A program made the position numbers and the translations under genes. From contig NC_133400.1 in the NCBI RefSeq assembly GCF_047511655.1, forward strand, positions 36,224,001 through 36,288,000: a DNA stretch of 64,000 nt. Reading direction: 5' to 3'. Positions 43,365-54,068 of the stretch are shown here, piece after piece (the first letter of the stretch is position 1; each line of letters starts with the position of its first letter). This DNA comes from Castor canadensis. Its lineage: Eukaryota; Chordata; Mammalia; Rodentia; Castoridae. The notes under the pieces were generated by a model, which worked only from the letters and a program-made list of their open reading frames with translations, was not told where the DNA came from and did not search any database.

Positions 43365-44720
43365 CCAACAAATACTTATTGAGCCTGTGCTGTGTGCTAG
43401 GCATTCATTTTTTTTAAGTCTTTGATCATTGGACCAGTGATGTATCTACCACCTTCCAAGTGAGGGTGGTAGGAGCTAAAACAAACATGCCTAGATTGTA
43501 TAATCTGTGGGGTGGAGTGAGGTAGAGATGATCAGGAAGTGGGGGGAGAGGGAAGGAAGAGAAGCAAAATGTGCAGAGAGGTGCATAATGGTGTGGGGGA
43601 GGTAGGTAGGTGGGGTGCTATTTCAAATAGCAGAGGAGGTTAGGTCTCATTGAGAAGGTAACATGTTAGCAAAGATTTAAAGGAATGGAGGGAGAATTGG
43701 CCATATTGATATCCAGGAGGAAAGTGCTTGAAGGCAGTGAGTGAGGGACAAAGAAGTGGGAGAGTACTAGGAACACATTACCAGATTAAGTAGGGCCTTA
43801 TGGGCTCTTTCTAGGATTTTAGCTTTTACTCTCATGAGTGTTGTGTGATGTAAATGTGAACTAGATTGATTGGATTGCTATGCTCAGGACATTAGGGGAT
43901 GTGAGTGGGAGACAAAACTGGAGATGGGCAGGAAGATAATTATAATCATCTAAGTGAGATAATATTGGCTTGGACTAGATGTAGTGATAGAGGTGCTAAG
44001 TATTGATTGAATTCAGAAGATATTTTAAAGAGTGGGACAGTAAGGTTTCCTGGTTGTTTTAGATTTGTCAAAGAGAATAGTCAAGGATGACCTCCAGGAC
44101 TTGATCTGAATAATTCAAAGGATGGAGTTGTCATTAATTGAAAAGAAGTCTAGGATGGAGAGTCTCTAGCAGGTGGTAGAGTTCACTTTGGCCATACCCC
44201 CATTGGGATATTTAGGAGGCAGTTGGATATACAAGTCTGAGGATTAGGAAGGTTTTTGTTTTGTCTGTTTTTTAAAATCTGGGACTTGAGCTTGCTAGGC
44301 AGGTGCTCTGCCACTTGAGCCATGCCCTCCGACCTTTTTGCTTTAATTACTTTTCAGTTCTCTCATTTTTTTTTTTTTTTTGCCTGGGCTGGGCCTGGGC
44401 CAGAATCTTCCTGTTTTTATATCTCCAGCATAGCTGGGATCTGACTTCCTTTTTGCCTGGACTGCCTTTGAACCTCCTGAGTAGCTGGGATAAGTGTGAA
44501 CTATTGCTTCTGGCTAGAGATAAATTTTAAGCTCTTGGCACACAAGTAGAATTTAAAACTGAAAAACTGTAGGACTAAATGTGATCAGAGTTACTAGTGT
44601 AGTAATGAAAGAGGACCATGGGCAGTTCCAGTTTTAGGAGTTTGGGGAGAAGGTCAGGAATCAAGGGACACTGAGAAGGACTGGTGAGACAGGAAAACCA
44701 AGATATGCAAAGTCAGTAGA
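43365..44720 (-). mobile_element. L2-like / old repeat relic, SINE-split
   Basis: GAGAAGGTAACATGTTAGCA, then GCCATATTGATATCCAGGAG, TAGGGCCTTATGGGCTCTTT, CAAGGATGACCTCCAGGACT and GGCAGTTGGATATACAAGTC are landmarks of a long old dispersed repeat, L2-like in its first part. It is interrupted by a SINE at 44268-44520. Confidence 0.5.
44268..44520 (-). mobile_element. Three-unit-type SINE, degenerate
   Basis: ID unit (CTTGCTAGGCAGGTGCTCTG), linker TTTTTGCTTTAATTACTTTT, then two shortened 7SL-like pieces (to GCATAGCTGGGATCTGAC and to GTAGCTGGGATAAGTGTGAA). Confidence 0.65.
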
Positions 44721-45205
44721 CAGGAGCCATTACCTGTCAACTGTGAAATGTTGGTGACTGTTCAGACCTTAAAAGTTGAATACATAAACAGGCAAAACTA
44801 CAAAACCATTGAAAGTCAAATAACTGATTTACTGAAATTCTTAAGTCTTGAGACAGGGAATTGACTTAAGGTTATGGAATCAACAGCTTGCAGGTTATTT
44901 TTTTTCAATGTAGGAGTTAAACATACCTACATTGCTCTGTTTCATGTGGAGATGATGTGATACATTTTTTTCACCAACATGTAAGTGCTTTGTGAAAACT
45001 TTTGATGTCCTTTGGGCTTTGCTTCACACGAATTTACATATTAGGTCCACCTTTTCTGTTCAGCCTGTCATAATTAGAGTAATGTAGGGCCCACTTGGAA
45101 CCAATGTGACCATATGACTTAACAGGTGGAATTTGATTAACAATGCTAAATCTGTTTTTGTTTTTTTTTTTAGAAATTAAAACAGAAAGATAAATTGTTA
45201 AATTT
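44721..45205. other. Intronic, low-copy
   Basis: No exon or repeat recognised. Confidence 0.4.
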
Positions 45206-45390
45206 CTTTTTTTTTTGGTCAGCACCGGGGTTTGAATTTAGCAGGTACTCTTACTGCATGCGGCACTCCACCAGCCCTTCTTTTGTGATGGGGTTTTTCA
45301 AGATTAGATCTTCTGAACTATTTGCCCAAGGCTGGCTTTGAAATGTGATTCTCCTGATTACAGGTGTGCAACCAACCCAGTAGGGCTGAG
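45206..45390 (-). mobile_element. Chimeric SINE, degenerate
   Basis: Poly(T), CAGCACCGGGGTTTGAATTT, shortened ID, then TTTGTGATGGGGTTTTTCAA and a 7SL-like part with its outer third missing. Confidence 0.75.
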
Positions 45391-45574
45391 AATTTTATTT
45401 TAGCGCATTGCTGTTTCTTGGGTTATTTCTGTTTGTTGGATTCTATTCATTATATTCTAGTCTATCCCATTTGAAGAAGAAAGGAAGCAGAAAGCTCTGG
45501 GCCTTCTAGCACCATCAGCTTGCTTCCCCTTTTAACAGTCAGATTTCTCAAGTTTTAGTCTCAAACAGTTTATG

Positions 45575-45705
45575 CATACATATATATATATATATATATA
45601 CTTGGTGGCACACACCTGCAGTCCCAGCATTCAGAACACTGAGGTGAGATTATCCTAGGTTTGAGGCTAACCTGGGGTTACATAGTGAGACTGTCTCAAA
45701 AAAAA
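45575..45705 (+). mobile_element. (TA)n and B1-like SINE
   Basis: A TA tract (about 45580-45600) abuts a B1-like unit (CTTGGTGGCACACACCTGCA to GTGAGACTGTCTC) with an A/T-rich tail. Confidence 0.78.
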
Positions 45706-45947
45706 ATTTTTTTTTTAATTTCTTAAATTTTACACATTAACTGTAAACTCCTTAGGAGTAGAATCTTAGTTTAAGGAAAACTAGTTTGTAAGTTGCTAAT
45801 TCACGTATTAGGAAATTATATCCTCAGTTGCAAGAACTAATGTGGTTAGTTTCAGATGTAGTGCTTATGTAGGCATAGATTTTAACTTTCGGAGAAATGT
45901 AATTTAATTTTAATAAGACTATGAACTTTTTTGGTTTTGTTCTATAA

Positions 45948-46392
45948 GTTTTGGTGGGTTATACAGAGGTTTTGTGCTTGGGGCCTCATACTTGCTAGTA
46001 CACAATTGGTACACCACTTGAGCTATATATACCTCAAGTCCCTTTTACTTTTTACTTCAGCTGTTTTTTGAATAAGGTCTTGTGTTTTTTGCCCAGGTCA
46101 GCCTGACCTTAATCCTCCAGTTTATTCCTGCTGTGTAGCTAGAATGTGAGGCACCCACCAACACACTTAGCTCATTGGTTGAGATGGGGGACTCTCTAGC
46201 TTTTTGTCTGGGCTGGCCTTTAAACCATTATCCTCCTGATCTCTATTTCTCCAGTAGCTGGGATTACAGATAAGAGAGGCCACCATGCCTGACCCATTAC
46301 ATATTTTCTTTTTTCAGTAATGGGTTTGAACTCAGGGCTTTGCCCTTTGGTAGGCAGGCACTCTATTACTTGAGCCACGCCCCTATTCCATA
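45948..46392 (-). mobile_element. Three-unit SINE, then ID monomer
   Basis: 45948-46295: ID-like unit, then one 7SL-like unit ending GCACCCACCAACACACTTAG, then a second (GAGATGGGGGACTCTCTAGC to GGCCACCATGCCTGAC). 46310-46390: ID unit (GTTTGAACTCAGGGCTTTGC). Confidence 0.75.
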
Positions 46393-46454
46393 AAATTTAA
46401 AATGTCATTTCTCTCCTGTAAATTCCATTATTTTTCCATATTTACTGGTATAGA

Positions 46455-46657
46455 GACTTAACTGCCAGGTGCCAGTGACTCAGGCCTGTAATCCTAGCTA
46501 CTCAGGAGGCAGAGATCTAGAGGATCGCATACCCTATCTCCAAAATACCCATCACAAAAAAAGGGCTGGCTGAGTGGCTCAGGCAAGCTGTAAGAGTGGC
46601 TGCCTAGCAAGTGTGAGGCCCTGAGTTCAAACCCCAGGACCGTTAAAAAAAAAAAGC
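46455..46657 (+). mobile_element. Chimeric SINE
   Basis: GCCAGGTGCCAGTGACTCAG start; a short deletion in the 7SL-like part removes the GTTCGAGGCC region; full ID part (TGCCTAGCAAGTGTGAGGCC). Confidence 0.85.
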
Positions 46658-47255
46658 TATCATCAAATGTATGAGACACTAATTCAACTTTTTACCCTGT
46701 TCCCTTAATTTCTTGTTTCACGAGCAAGATGCTGGAAAGTGTTTAGCTTAGTGTGACTAATTCTTAATGGGCTACTATTGATTTTGATCTGCTACAGAGT
46801 ATTTGTCCTGAGTGTGTGTTTATGTTCTGTGTATGCTTGTATATATACCTGTCATGCTTGGTCAGATTAAATGTGGAGTTCCATAGGCTCTATGTTACAC
46901 TGCAGTACTACGGTATTTTCATGATGTATTTTGTATGGTTTAAGAAGCATAGCTTAATGCCAGGATGGAATGAAGAGCAAGCATGTACTAGAATATTTGA
47001 AAATTTTGTATTTCAAGACAGGGTAACAAACAGTTACATTCAAACTTGGACACAGATAACTTAGGTGAGTAGTTATTTGGGTGCTTTTATCTGGACATTG
47101 AGATTTGGTTATCTTTTGTAGAGATCATATTTGTATCCATGACTTACAGGTTTCAATAATTTCAAGTGTTGGCTCCAATTTTAAATGATTAAACACATTT
47201 AATAATGTGTATAGCATACATTATTATACCACACAAGTGAAAAGTTTGAAAAAAC
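46658..47255. other. Intronic, low-copy
   Basis: An 82-codon open frame (46816-47064) has no domain or splice support. Confidence 0.4.
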
Positions 47256-47375
47256 CCTTTTGAGCTCGGCATGAAGGTGCACATATATAATTCCAGCATG
47301 AGGCAGGATGATTGTGAGTTCATTCAAGACCAGCCTGGCTACATAGTGAAACCCTGTCTCAGAACAAAACAACAA
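47256..47375 (+). mobile_element. B1-like monomer
   Basis: GCTCGGCATGAAGGTGCACA to GTGAAACCCTGTCTCAGAAC, with an ACAAAATA-rich tail. Confidence 0.78.
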
Positions 47376-47529
47376 AATAAATAAGATTTCATCATCCATC
47401 TGTTTCTGTTATTCTTATTTCTCTGCTCTTACCTTCTTTGTTGATACTTTGCTTTTTGGTATAATGTGTAATAGTTTAATGACAAACTCCGATTTAAAAA
47501 AAAAAAGGTTCACCTTAAAGAATATAGGG

Positions 47530-47750
47530 GAGCTGGGGCGCCAGTGGCTCATGTCTGTGTAATCCTAGCTACTTGGGAGCCTGAGATTGGGAGGATCATG
47601 GTTGGGGGCCATCCTGGGCAAATAGACTTCCATCTCTAAAAAAATAACCAGGACAAAATGGACTGGAGGTGTGGTTCAAGTGGTAGAGCTCCTGCTTTGC
47701 AAATACGAAGAAGCCCTGAGTTCAAACCCTGTCCCACCAAAAATAAAACA
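47530..47750 (+). mobile_element. Chimeric SINE, AAATAACCAG-linker subtype
   Basis: GGGGCGCCAGTGGCTCATGT start, AAAAATAACCAGGACAAAAT linker, GGACTGGAGGTGTGGTTCAA start of the ID part, which has an extra GAA repeat. Confidence 0.87.
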
Positions 47751-47949
47751 GTATAAGAAAGGTTTTTTGACAAAAGTTTTAGTGTCGGAAAGATGAGTTG
47801 GATGCTAATGAAAATGTTCTATGCCAGGATGAGATTGTAATACTGTTTTTAGGGTTATTTTTAAAAAGATAAGATTTAGTGACAAAACAGTCTTGCTGTT
47901 TTTACTCTTTTTTTTTTTCTTTGAAGTTTTTAAAAAGTAACCTTTTTTA

Positions 47950-48262
47950 AAAAGTTTTTTTGGTGAGACTGAAGTTTGAACTCTGGGCTTTGTGCTTGCA
48001 AAGTAGGCACTCTACTGCTTGAGCCACATCTCCAGTTTTTCTCTGGTTATTTTTGGAAATGGGGATCTCTCAACTATTTTCCCAAGTTGACCTGGAACTG
48101 CAGTCCTCCCAATCTCAGCCTCCCAAGTAGCTAGAATTAGAGGCATGAGTGACTGATACCAGGCTATAAAAGTAACTGTTTTTGTAGTTACTGGGGTTTG
48201 AACACAGAGCCTTGGGCTTGCTAGGCAGCTCCACCCCTTGAGCCATGCTGCCAGCTCTCTGC
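47950..48262 (-). mobile_element. Chimeric SINE plus ID-like monomer
   Basis: 47955-48165 chimeric (GACTGAAGTTTGAACTCTGG, linker TTTTTCTCTGGTTATTTTTG). 48183-48258 ID-like (GTTACTGGGGTTTGAACACA) with a shortened middle. Confidence 0.82.
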
Positions 48263-48594
48263 TTTTATTCTTAATTTTTCTTCTGATCTTCAACTTCCTC
48301 ATCTGTAAGATGGGAAAAAATTTTACTTTAAAATATTGTGTGTATGATGCTGCTGGTTAGTAGGTGCCCCAAGAAATAGAGCTGCTTTCACAGTAAACCT
48401 CTGATCTTAATCCATTTTCAGATGCAGTCTCAAATTGAATTCATGTTATAGTATAGAACCTGTTTTCACAGTAGAATGAAATAACAGTTTTTAGTAGAAT
48501 CCTAATGTATATAACTTTCGTCTTATATAGTGATTCAGTGCAGGATTTGTACTGTGGCTCTGTAAACATCACTTGGTAACAAACTGAAATTTCC

Positions 48595-48695
48595 TACATA
48601 CTTGATCTCAGTTAATGTCCAAAAATTTGTCAGTAGTGATAATTTTGTTTCATAGATGGAAAATTTGAGATCCCAGGATATTGTAGTTTTTTGCC
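48595..48695 (+). mobile_element. MIR-like fragment
   Basis: GATCTCAGTTAATGTCC, then TTTCATAGATGGAAAATTTG and GATCCCAGG, core MIR order; short and diverged. Confidence 0.5.
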
Positions 48696-48715
48696 TGGTC
48701 TGAATATAAGAACTA

Positions 48716-48905
48716 AACCAGGCTCCAGTGGTTCACACCTGTAATCCTAGCTACTCAGGAAATCAGGAGGGGGTCATGGTTCGACCTGGCAAATAGTTGG
48801 AGCCTATTTTGAAAAAACCCACCACAAAAAAGCTGGTGAAGTTGCTCAAGTGGTAGTGCGCCTGCCTACCAAGCTTGAAGCCCTAAGTACTACCAGTCAA
48901 TCAGT
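48716..48905 (+). mobile_element. Chimeric SINE
   Basis: CCAGGCTCCAGTGGTTCACA start; full ID middle (GTAGTGCGCCTGCCTACCAA); the B-box region is partly deleted. Confidence 0.8.
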
Positions 48906-49404
48906 CAGTAATATTAAAAGCTAAAGTCAGAATTCAGGTTGAGCTTCTAGTCAAATTCAGTACATGCAGCCACATTTTTGAGCTATGTTACTGAAAAATG
49001 AAATTACTCTCTAGGAGATGGGTTTATGGAACTGTCGTAAATGTAAGAAATATTTTGAAAACTTCAGAGATTGATATGTAAATATGTCCAATTTTTGTAA
49101 ATATCCAATATTTAAAAATTACCTTTATGGTGCAAAAGAGTTCAGCATTGTTTTAAAATTTCAGTTGTGAATCCTTTTTAAGGATATTCACAAACAAATA
49201 TATCTGACTTGCAGGGATCAGGAGTGAGTGAGTTTTAGTTGTGATCATGTTTTGGTTGATTAAATTGTTCCTTTCAGAAATGTTTTAGTACCTGGTACTG
49301 TCCTAGGTGCTGGAGGTAGAAGGGTGAGTGAACAAACTGTCTATTCTCATGAAGTTTATATTCTGGTGCAGAGGTTCTGTAATGTGGTTCAGGAATCCTA
49401 GGAG
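48906..49404. other. Intronic, low-copy
   Basis: No exon recognised. A short (CAGT)n patch at 48893-48908 follows the SINE. Confidence 0.4.
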
Positions 49405-49632
49405 TTTTTTTTTTTTTTTTTTTTTTGTGGTACTGGGGTTTGAACTCAGGTCTCATGTTTGCTAGACAGGCACTCGAACTACCTGAGCCACTCACTGTGC
49501 CAGCCCTTTGTGATAGTTTTCTTCTGAGATAGTCTCTCCCAGACTGTTTGCCTGGGGCTGGCTTCAAATCCTCCTGATCTCTGTGTCCCAAGTAGCTAGG
49601 ATTACAAGCATGAGCCACTGGCTCCCAGGTCT
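49405..49632 (-). mobile_element. Chimeric SINE
   Basis: 22-base poly(T), GGTACTGGGGTTTGAACTCA, full ID middle, then the 7SL-like part ending GAGCCACTGGCTCCCAGG. Confidence 0.88.
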
Positions 49633-49914
49633 AGGAGTTCTTGAGGCCTTTGAGGGTTGAAACTTTTTTGACATGAGAGTACAGTGGAATTTCCCAGAGG
49701 CTGCAATGATGCAATTGCAAGATTAAATCCAGAAGCATAACGAGAATCAAAAAGTATTTTAAGTCAGACATTAAAGAGATGTGCAAAAATGTAAAATATC
49801 CACTTTTCTCCCTGTTATTATGGGAAGTAGTTATTTTTCATAAACATTTATGTAATGGTGGTTTAAAATACTTAAAATTTTTTGGCTTATATTTCTAGGC
49901 TGGTGCTCCAACTC

Positions 49915-50117
49915 TCTTTTTGCCGCACTAGGGTTTGAACTCAGGGCCTACACCTTGAGCTACTCCGCCAACCCTGTTTTGTGTTGGGTTTTTTCAAGAT
50001 AGGGGCTCTTGAACTATCTGCCAGCCTGGCTTCAAACTGTTACCCTCCTGATCTCTGCCTCCTGAGTAGCTGGGGTTTATGGATTTACAGTTGTAAGCCA
50101 CTGGTGCCTGGCTAAAA
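49915..50117 (-). mobile_element. Chimeric SINE, short-ID subtype
   Basis: CGCACTAGGGTTTGAACTCA, short ID GGGCCTACACCTTGAGCTAC, 7SL-like part with a small insertion, ending GCCACTGGTGCCTGGC. Confidence 0.87.
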
Positions 50118-50289
50118 CATAAATTTATGAGAACAAAAATACGTAACTGGAAGATAGATGTAGGGATAGTCAGTATCAAAATGATAGATGGAAAAGAGTC
50201 AAAGAAAAGTCTGTGGAAGTGAAAGACATTCCACAGCTTTTGGATTGAAAAGACTCCCATAGTCCTTGACAAGAGTGTTAAAAGAAGAC

Positions 50290-50500
50290 GTTTGCAGGTG
50301 GGGTTGATTATTCCATATCCAAAATGTTTGAGTCCAGAAGTGTTTCAGAGTTTTGGAGTTTTTCTGGATTTTGAAATATTTGTGTAGACTTTCAGCTGGT
50401 TAAAGTATTCCTAATCTAGAAATCTGAAATGCTCCAAACTTTTGAGTATCATGTCGGTTTTGGATTTCAGAGCATTTTGATTCAGAAATGTTCAGCATGC
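50290..50500. mobile_element. DNA transposon relic with inverted termini
   Basis: ATTATTCCATATCCAAAATG, GTCCAGAAGTGTTTCAGAGT, then GAAATGCTCCAAACTTTTGA and TTGGATTTCAGAGCATTTTG: the A/T-rich 'CCAAAATG/CAGAGCATTT' pattern recalls a small TcMar-type element. Family name not certain. Confidence 0.45.
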
Positions 50501-50844
50501 TTCTCTGTCCTAATGAAAAACGCGCTTTGCTTTTTACATGCTCTTAAAAGGGTAAAGAGTTTTACAAGTGACCCATGGGGTGGGGAGGGACGATTACCTG
50601 AAAAGGAATTAGAATAAAAATGGTATTACGTTTTTCACCTACGCCACATAGTTTTAAGAAGAGGGTTTTGACTAAAATCCCAAGTTTGTGAAACTTACGC
50701 AGGAGCTTCAGACTACTAATAGGAGGTTAATCACTTCCACCCTTTCTGAAAACCTTTCTTAGGTACTGTGGTTGGAACAGAAAAAGGTGCAGGCTTTATC
50801 CTGGTGGGCAGGGAAGGGGAAAGTTACTGTGGCAGTTCTCCCTT

Positions 50845-51010
50845 ACCTATGGGTTCAGTTTCTGAAGGTTTAATTACCTGTGATCAACTGTGGTCCCAAA
50901 ATTTAAATGGAAAATTCCAGGAATAATAAATAAATTTTAAATTGTGTGATGAAATCACACACCATCTTGCTTTAAATTTCTGCAGTTTTCTGTCAGGTCC
51001 TCTTCCTGGG
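50845..51010 (+). mobile_element. Tigger-like DNA transposon relic
   Basis: CTTACCTATGGGTTCAGTTT, CCTGTGATCAACTGTGGTCC, then AAATGGAAAATTCCAGGAAT and TGATGAAATCACACACCATC, in the order of a Tigger-type element end. Confidence 0.6.
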
Positions 51011-51437
51011 CTTTCCCCACTGTCTTTAGATCTTACTACACCTGTAATTTCTGTAACTACAAAGTTTTCAGAATTATTTTGAGGAAAAAATGGAGCTGTA
51101 GGAAAAACATAGTTATTTCTTGTATTGCTTTTCTATGATTTGGGAAAGCAAAAATAGCTTTATAACAATGACTTTTAATTTTTGGTGTTTTATGCTGTTG
51201 AAGTTTTAAGACTTGCCTTGCTTTTGTCAGTGTGTGAGGAACACATAATTCTTAGAAGCAGACTTTTAGTTTTCTACATAATACCCACCACAATGTCAAA
51301 TAAATGTAGAAAGTGCCCTTTTCACAAAAAAGCATTCTGGGAAGGAGAAAAAGCTTAAATGTTTTGAATGAGGTTTTATTTACCACATATCCCTAATACA
51401 AAGTGCAAATTTGTAATCTTAGCAATTTTATTACATT

Positions 51438-51748
51438 TTTTGCTGTTTGGGGTTTGAACTCAGGACCTTGCTTATGCCTGGGCACATGCTCTTATCACTG
51501 AGCTATATCTCCAGCCCTATAACTTAATTTTGTAATAAATATTAAGTAGGACAATTTTGGGGAAGTAAAAGAGAGGCAGTAATAGTTGCATCCTATCTTT
51601 TTTACTAAATTAAAAAATGTAAATGCTTTATTTTTTCTGATTTTGACTGTTTTCACAGTTTTGACTTTTGAGCAGGAGATTGAATCTGGACCTTGCACAT
51701 GGTCCAAGTCCATAATGTGCCACTGAACTCCACCCCAGCCCCACACTA
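51438..51748 (-). mobile_element. Two ID-like SINE monomers
   Basis: 51443-51520 (GTTTGGGGTTTGAACTCAGG to GAGCTATATCTCCAGCCC). 51665-51745 (GAGCAGGAGATTGAATCTGG to GAACTCCACCCCAGCCCC). Confidence 0.78.
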
Positions 51749-52480
51749 ATCTTTATAAAGCTGTTTCTCTGTTGTCCCTTTTAAAGGAAATATCACCAGT
51801 ATTCTGTCATAGATAACTAATTCATTGGTCTTTTGATCCCCTGTTTCAAGGGTGTTTTGTATAGCATGATGTTAAAATGAGGTCTAGGTGATTGAACACA
51901 GTGTTGGTAGGGTGAGGAGTGGTTAGAGTTGAAATTTGTTGCTGAAAGTGGGTAATCTACATTTGGCTGCATAGGGCTCACTCCCTGTCTGTTCTTGTGT
52001 TTAAAGGCTGTCATGAGCATGATGTAATGACAGGTTAAACCTCTAAATGCTTTAGCTGACGCAATGCAAGTCTGAGGCCCACAGGACTTTATGGGACAAG
52101 GGTAATGCTTGTTTAAAAACAAAACAAGCTACTCTAAATTTAATGAGACCAATCAAGATGGCTTTCCCAGAGTGGGAAGGGAATATAATCCCAGTTTGGA
52201 GTTGAATTGAGAGTTTCATGTGTCTTCACTTGAGTGTCTACTCCCACTGCAGACAGGAGGGGGTTTCCCTGCCAGGGAAAGAAGTGGAGAAGCAAGTCAG
52301 AATTGAGGAAATCCTGTAGGTAGTGGGTGAGTTAGGTAGATTCCTACTCTGAAAATGGATTAACTTGGAAAGTGTGGTCCACACATTTCCCATATGCCTG
52401 TGTGTGCAGTTAGATCGAAAACTTAAATTTGCCGTTATTCTGTTTCGAAGAAAACATGGTTTTATCTAAATAAACCGGTA
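51749..52480. other. Intronic flank of alternative promoter
   Basis: No repeat assigned. AT-rich, changing abruptly to GC-rich at about 52,500. Confidence 0.4.
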
Positions 52481-52489
52481 GTAACACCA

Positions 52490-52970
52490 AGGCACAAGGT
52501 CACCGGGGGATGTGGCCACTGTCGAGGGCTGGGTGGTGCTAGTGTGTGCGGGGCGGATGGGGGGAGCCTGAAGGGGCCCCGCCTCCCGCCGGCCCCGGCT
52601 CCGCCCCACTCCCCAGAAGGTGACCGCGCCCTGGGCCACCAAGTCCCAGAGCTGGAGCCGGCTTTCCTCCAAATGGCTCCTCTCCACCCAGCGCCGTGCG
52701 CCCCGTGCCCACAGCGCCGGCCTTCCCCGCGCTCGGCGGCTTAGCCAGGGACTCTGGGAAAAGCAAGTTAGGAGACAGCTCAGCTTGGCTTGCGGTCTGG
52801 AGTTTCCCTGGAGGTGTGCTCGCCGTTTGGATGGCACAGGAGGCCGCCTTGCTACCTCTGTAGCCCGCTCTCGTAAGGACGGAGTGGACGCACAGAACGG
52901 GTGGAGGTGTCCCGGAGAGGCCCTTGTTACAGATTGGCTTAGGGACACGCAATGTGCTCCCTGGCCTCCC
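52490..52970 (+). promoter_or_regulatory. SIAH1: SIAH1 alternative promoter / 5' leader
   Basis: A local GC- and CpG-rich island inside intron 1 (for example CCCCGCCTCCCGCCGGCCCC and CTCCGCCCCACTCCCC), immediately upstream of the alternative coding exon. The transcription start cannot be placed by eye. The reading frame of the downstream ATG is open back to at least 52620, so a longer N-terminus cannot be excluded from sequence alone. Confidence 0.65.
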
Positions 52971-53061
52971 ATGACGGGAAAGCCTGTCCTGCACTTTATG
53001 TATTCCTGGAGAGGAGTCTTGCTTACATGCTTACCAGCGGCTAGGACAAGGAAGAGAAAAG
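52971..53061 (+). CDS. SIAH1: SIAH1 alternative first coding exon
   Basis: ATG at 52971 opens 30 codons plus one base, ending at a donor GAGAAAAG|GTACTT (53061|53062). Joined to the acceptor at 55778 the split codon becomes G+AA (Glu), followed by the usual SIAH1 Met. The added 31 residues contain YSWRGVLLTCLPAARTRKRK, nearly identical to the N-terminal extension of the known 313-residue human SIAH1 isoform (YSWRGVLFTCLPAARTRKRK, as I recall it), and the total length is the same. The extension is basic at its end (RTRKRK) and could affect localisation or interactions; that is inference. The start context (CCCATGA) is weak. Confidence 0.88.
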
Positions 53062-53074
53062 GTACTTACTGGAC

Positions 53075-53930
53075 CAGGCTCCTGAGATGACACGCAAAAG
53101 CTGTAAATGCGTGCGGTCTGGGAATGGCTGATGCATCGTTCGCTCTTTCCGAGGTTGGCGACGGCGTTTCAGTTGAGGTGCTGAACTTTGTTTTTAAATC
53201 AAACTTCAGGTTCTGTCACGTCTTTGCAGGGTTGTCCTTGGCTCCGGCTGCAGGGCTGCTGTATTTTGTGGTTGGGACTCCTTTTCTGGTTCAAGATGGA
53301 GCTTTGGAAGGTTTTAGCAGTTTCTATCTTGTAATACCTCTATTAACAAGAAATACTGGTCGCATTTCATTTGTTTTTCGCACTTTGAATAAGAAAGAAG
53401 ATTGCTTTGTATAGTGCTTGGAAAGTTAGATTGTAATGTGAGTCTGGACTACTAATGATAAATGTTGCTACTATGCTAGGTCAAGAAACTGAACTTTTTT
53501 TTTTTTTTCTCAGTGGCTAGATTATGTTAAATACAAAGGGGACTGATTGCCCTTGGATGTGAATAGCTGCTTAGTCTAGTAATTCGACAGGCATTGGTGG
53601 TTTAGAATGTGTTGTGTTCAAGGAACCACTTTCTAATTACTGTGTTAACCTAAGTAAGCAGCATGCAATGGACCACGAAATAAACAGGGAGCATCCAGAC
53701 ATGGTGTTTGGGCAGTGCTAAAGTCCATTGTTTTAGGAGTGACATAAAATGTATACATCATCACATACGTGAAGAATTTACTCAGAGGGAAGCTGGATGA
53801 CAGGAGAGCTCCTTTACAGCCCTTTTGTCAGGACACCTGGATTGCAACAAGGCTTCAGTTCATTCATGTTCTAAGACCATCTGAAGAGCCAGGCAGTGTA
53901 TGGAGGGCTGTGCTGGTTATCTAACCCAGG
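53075..53930. other. Intronic, downstream of alternative exon
   Basis: A 96-codon open frame (53124-53414) exists but has no recognisable domain and begins in sequence just past the donor; treated as chance. No repeats assigned. Confidence 0.4.
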
Positions 53931-53934
53931 GCTT

Positions 53935-54068
53935 CCTGCGTGCTAAATACCTCTTGACACTCTTTCTGAGACAGGGTCTCACTGTGTAGCCCATTCTGGC
54001 CTCTTAACTCAGTGGTCCTCTAGCCTCAATTTTCTGAGTGCTGGGATTACAGGTGTACTCTCCCTCTC
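53935..54068 (-). mobile_element. B1-like monomer
   Basis: GAGACAGGGTCTCACTGTGT, GTGCTGGGATTACAGGTGTA. The leading 40 bases may be an ID remnant. Confidence 0.72.

Noticed and set aside
52466-52994. 150-168-codon frames on the - strand
   Set aside because: Shadows of the GC-rich alternative SIAH1 promoter; no domain and no splice signals.
53124-53414. 96-codon frame just after the alternative exon
   Set aside because: No recognisable domain. It starts beyond the donor used by SIAH1, and nothing shows it is transcribed separately.
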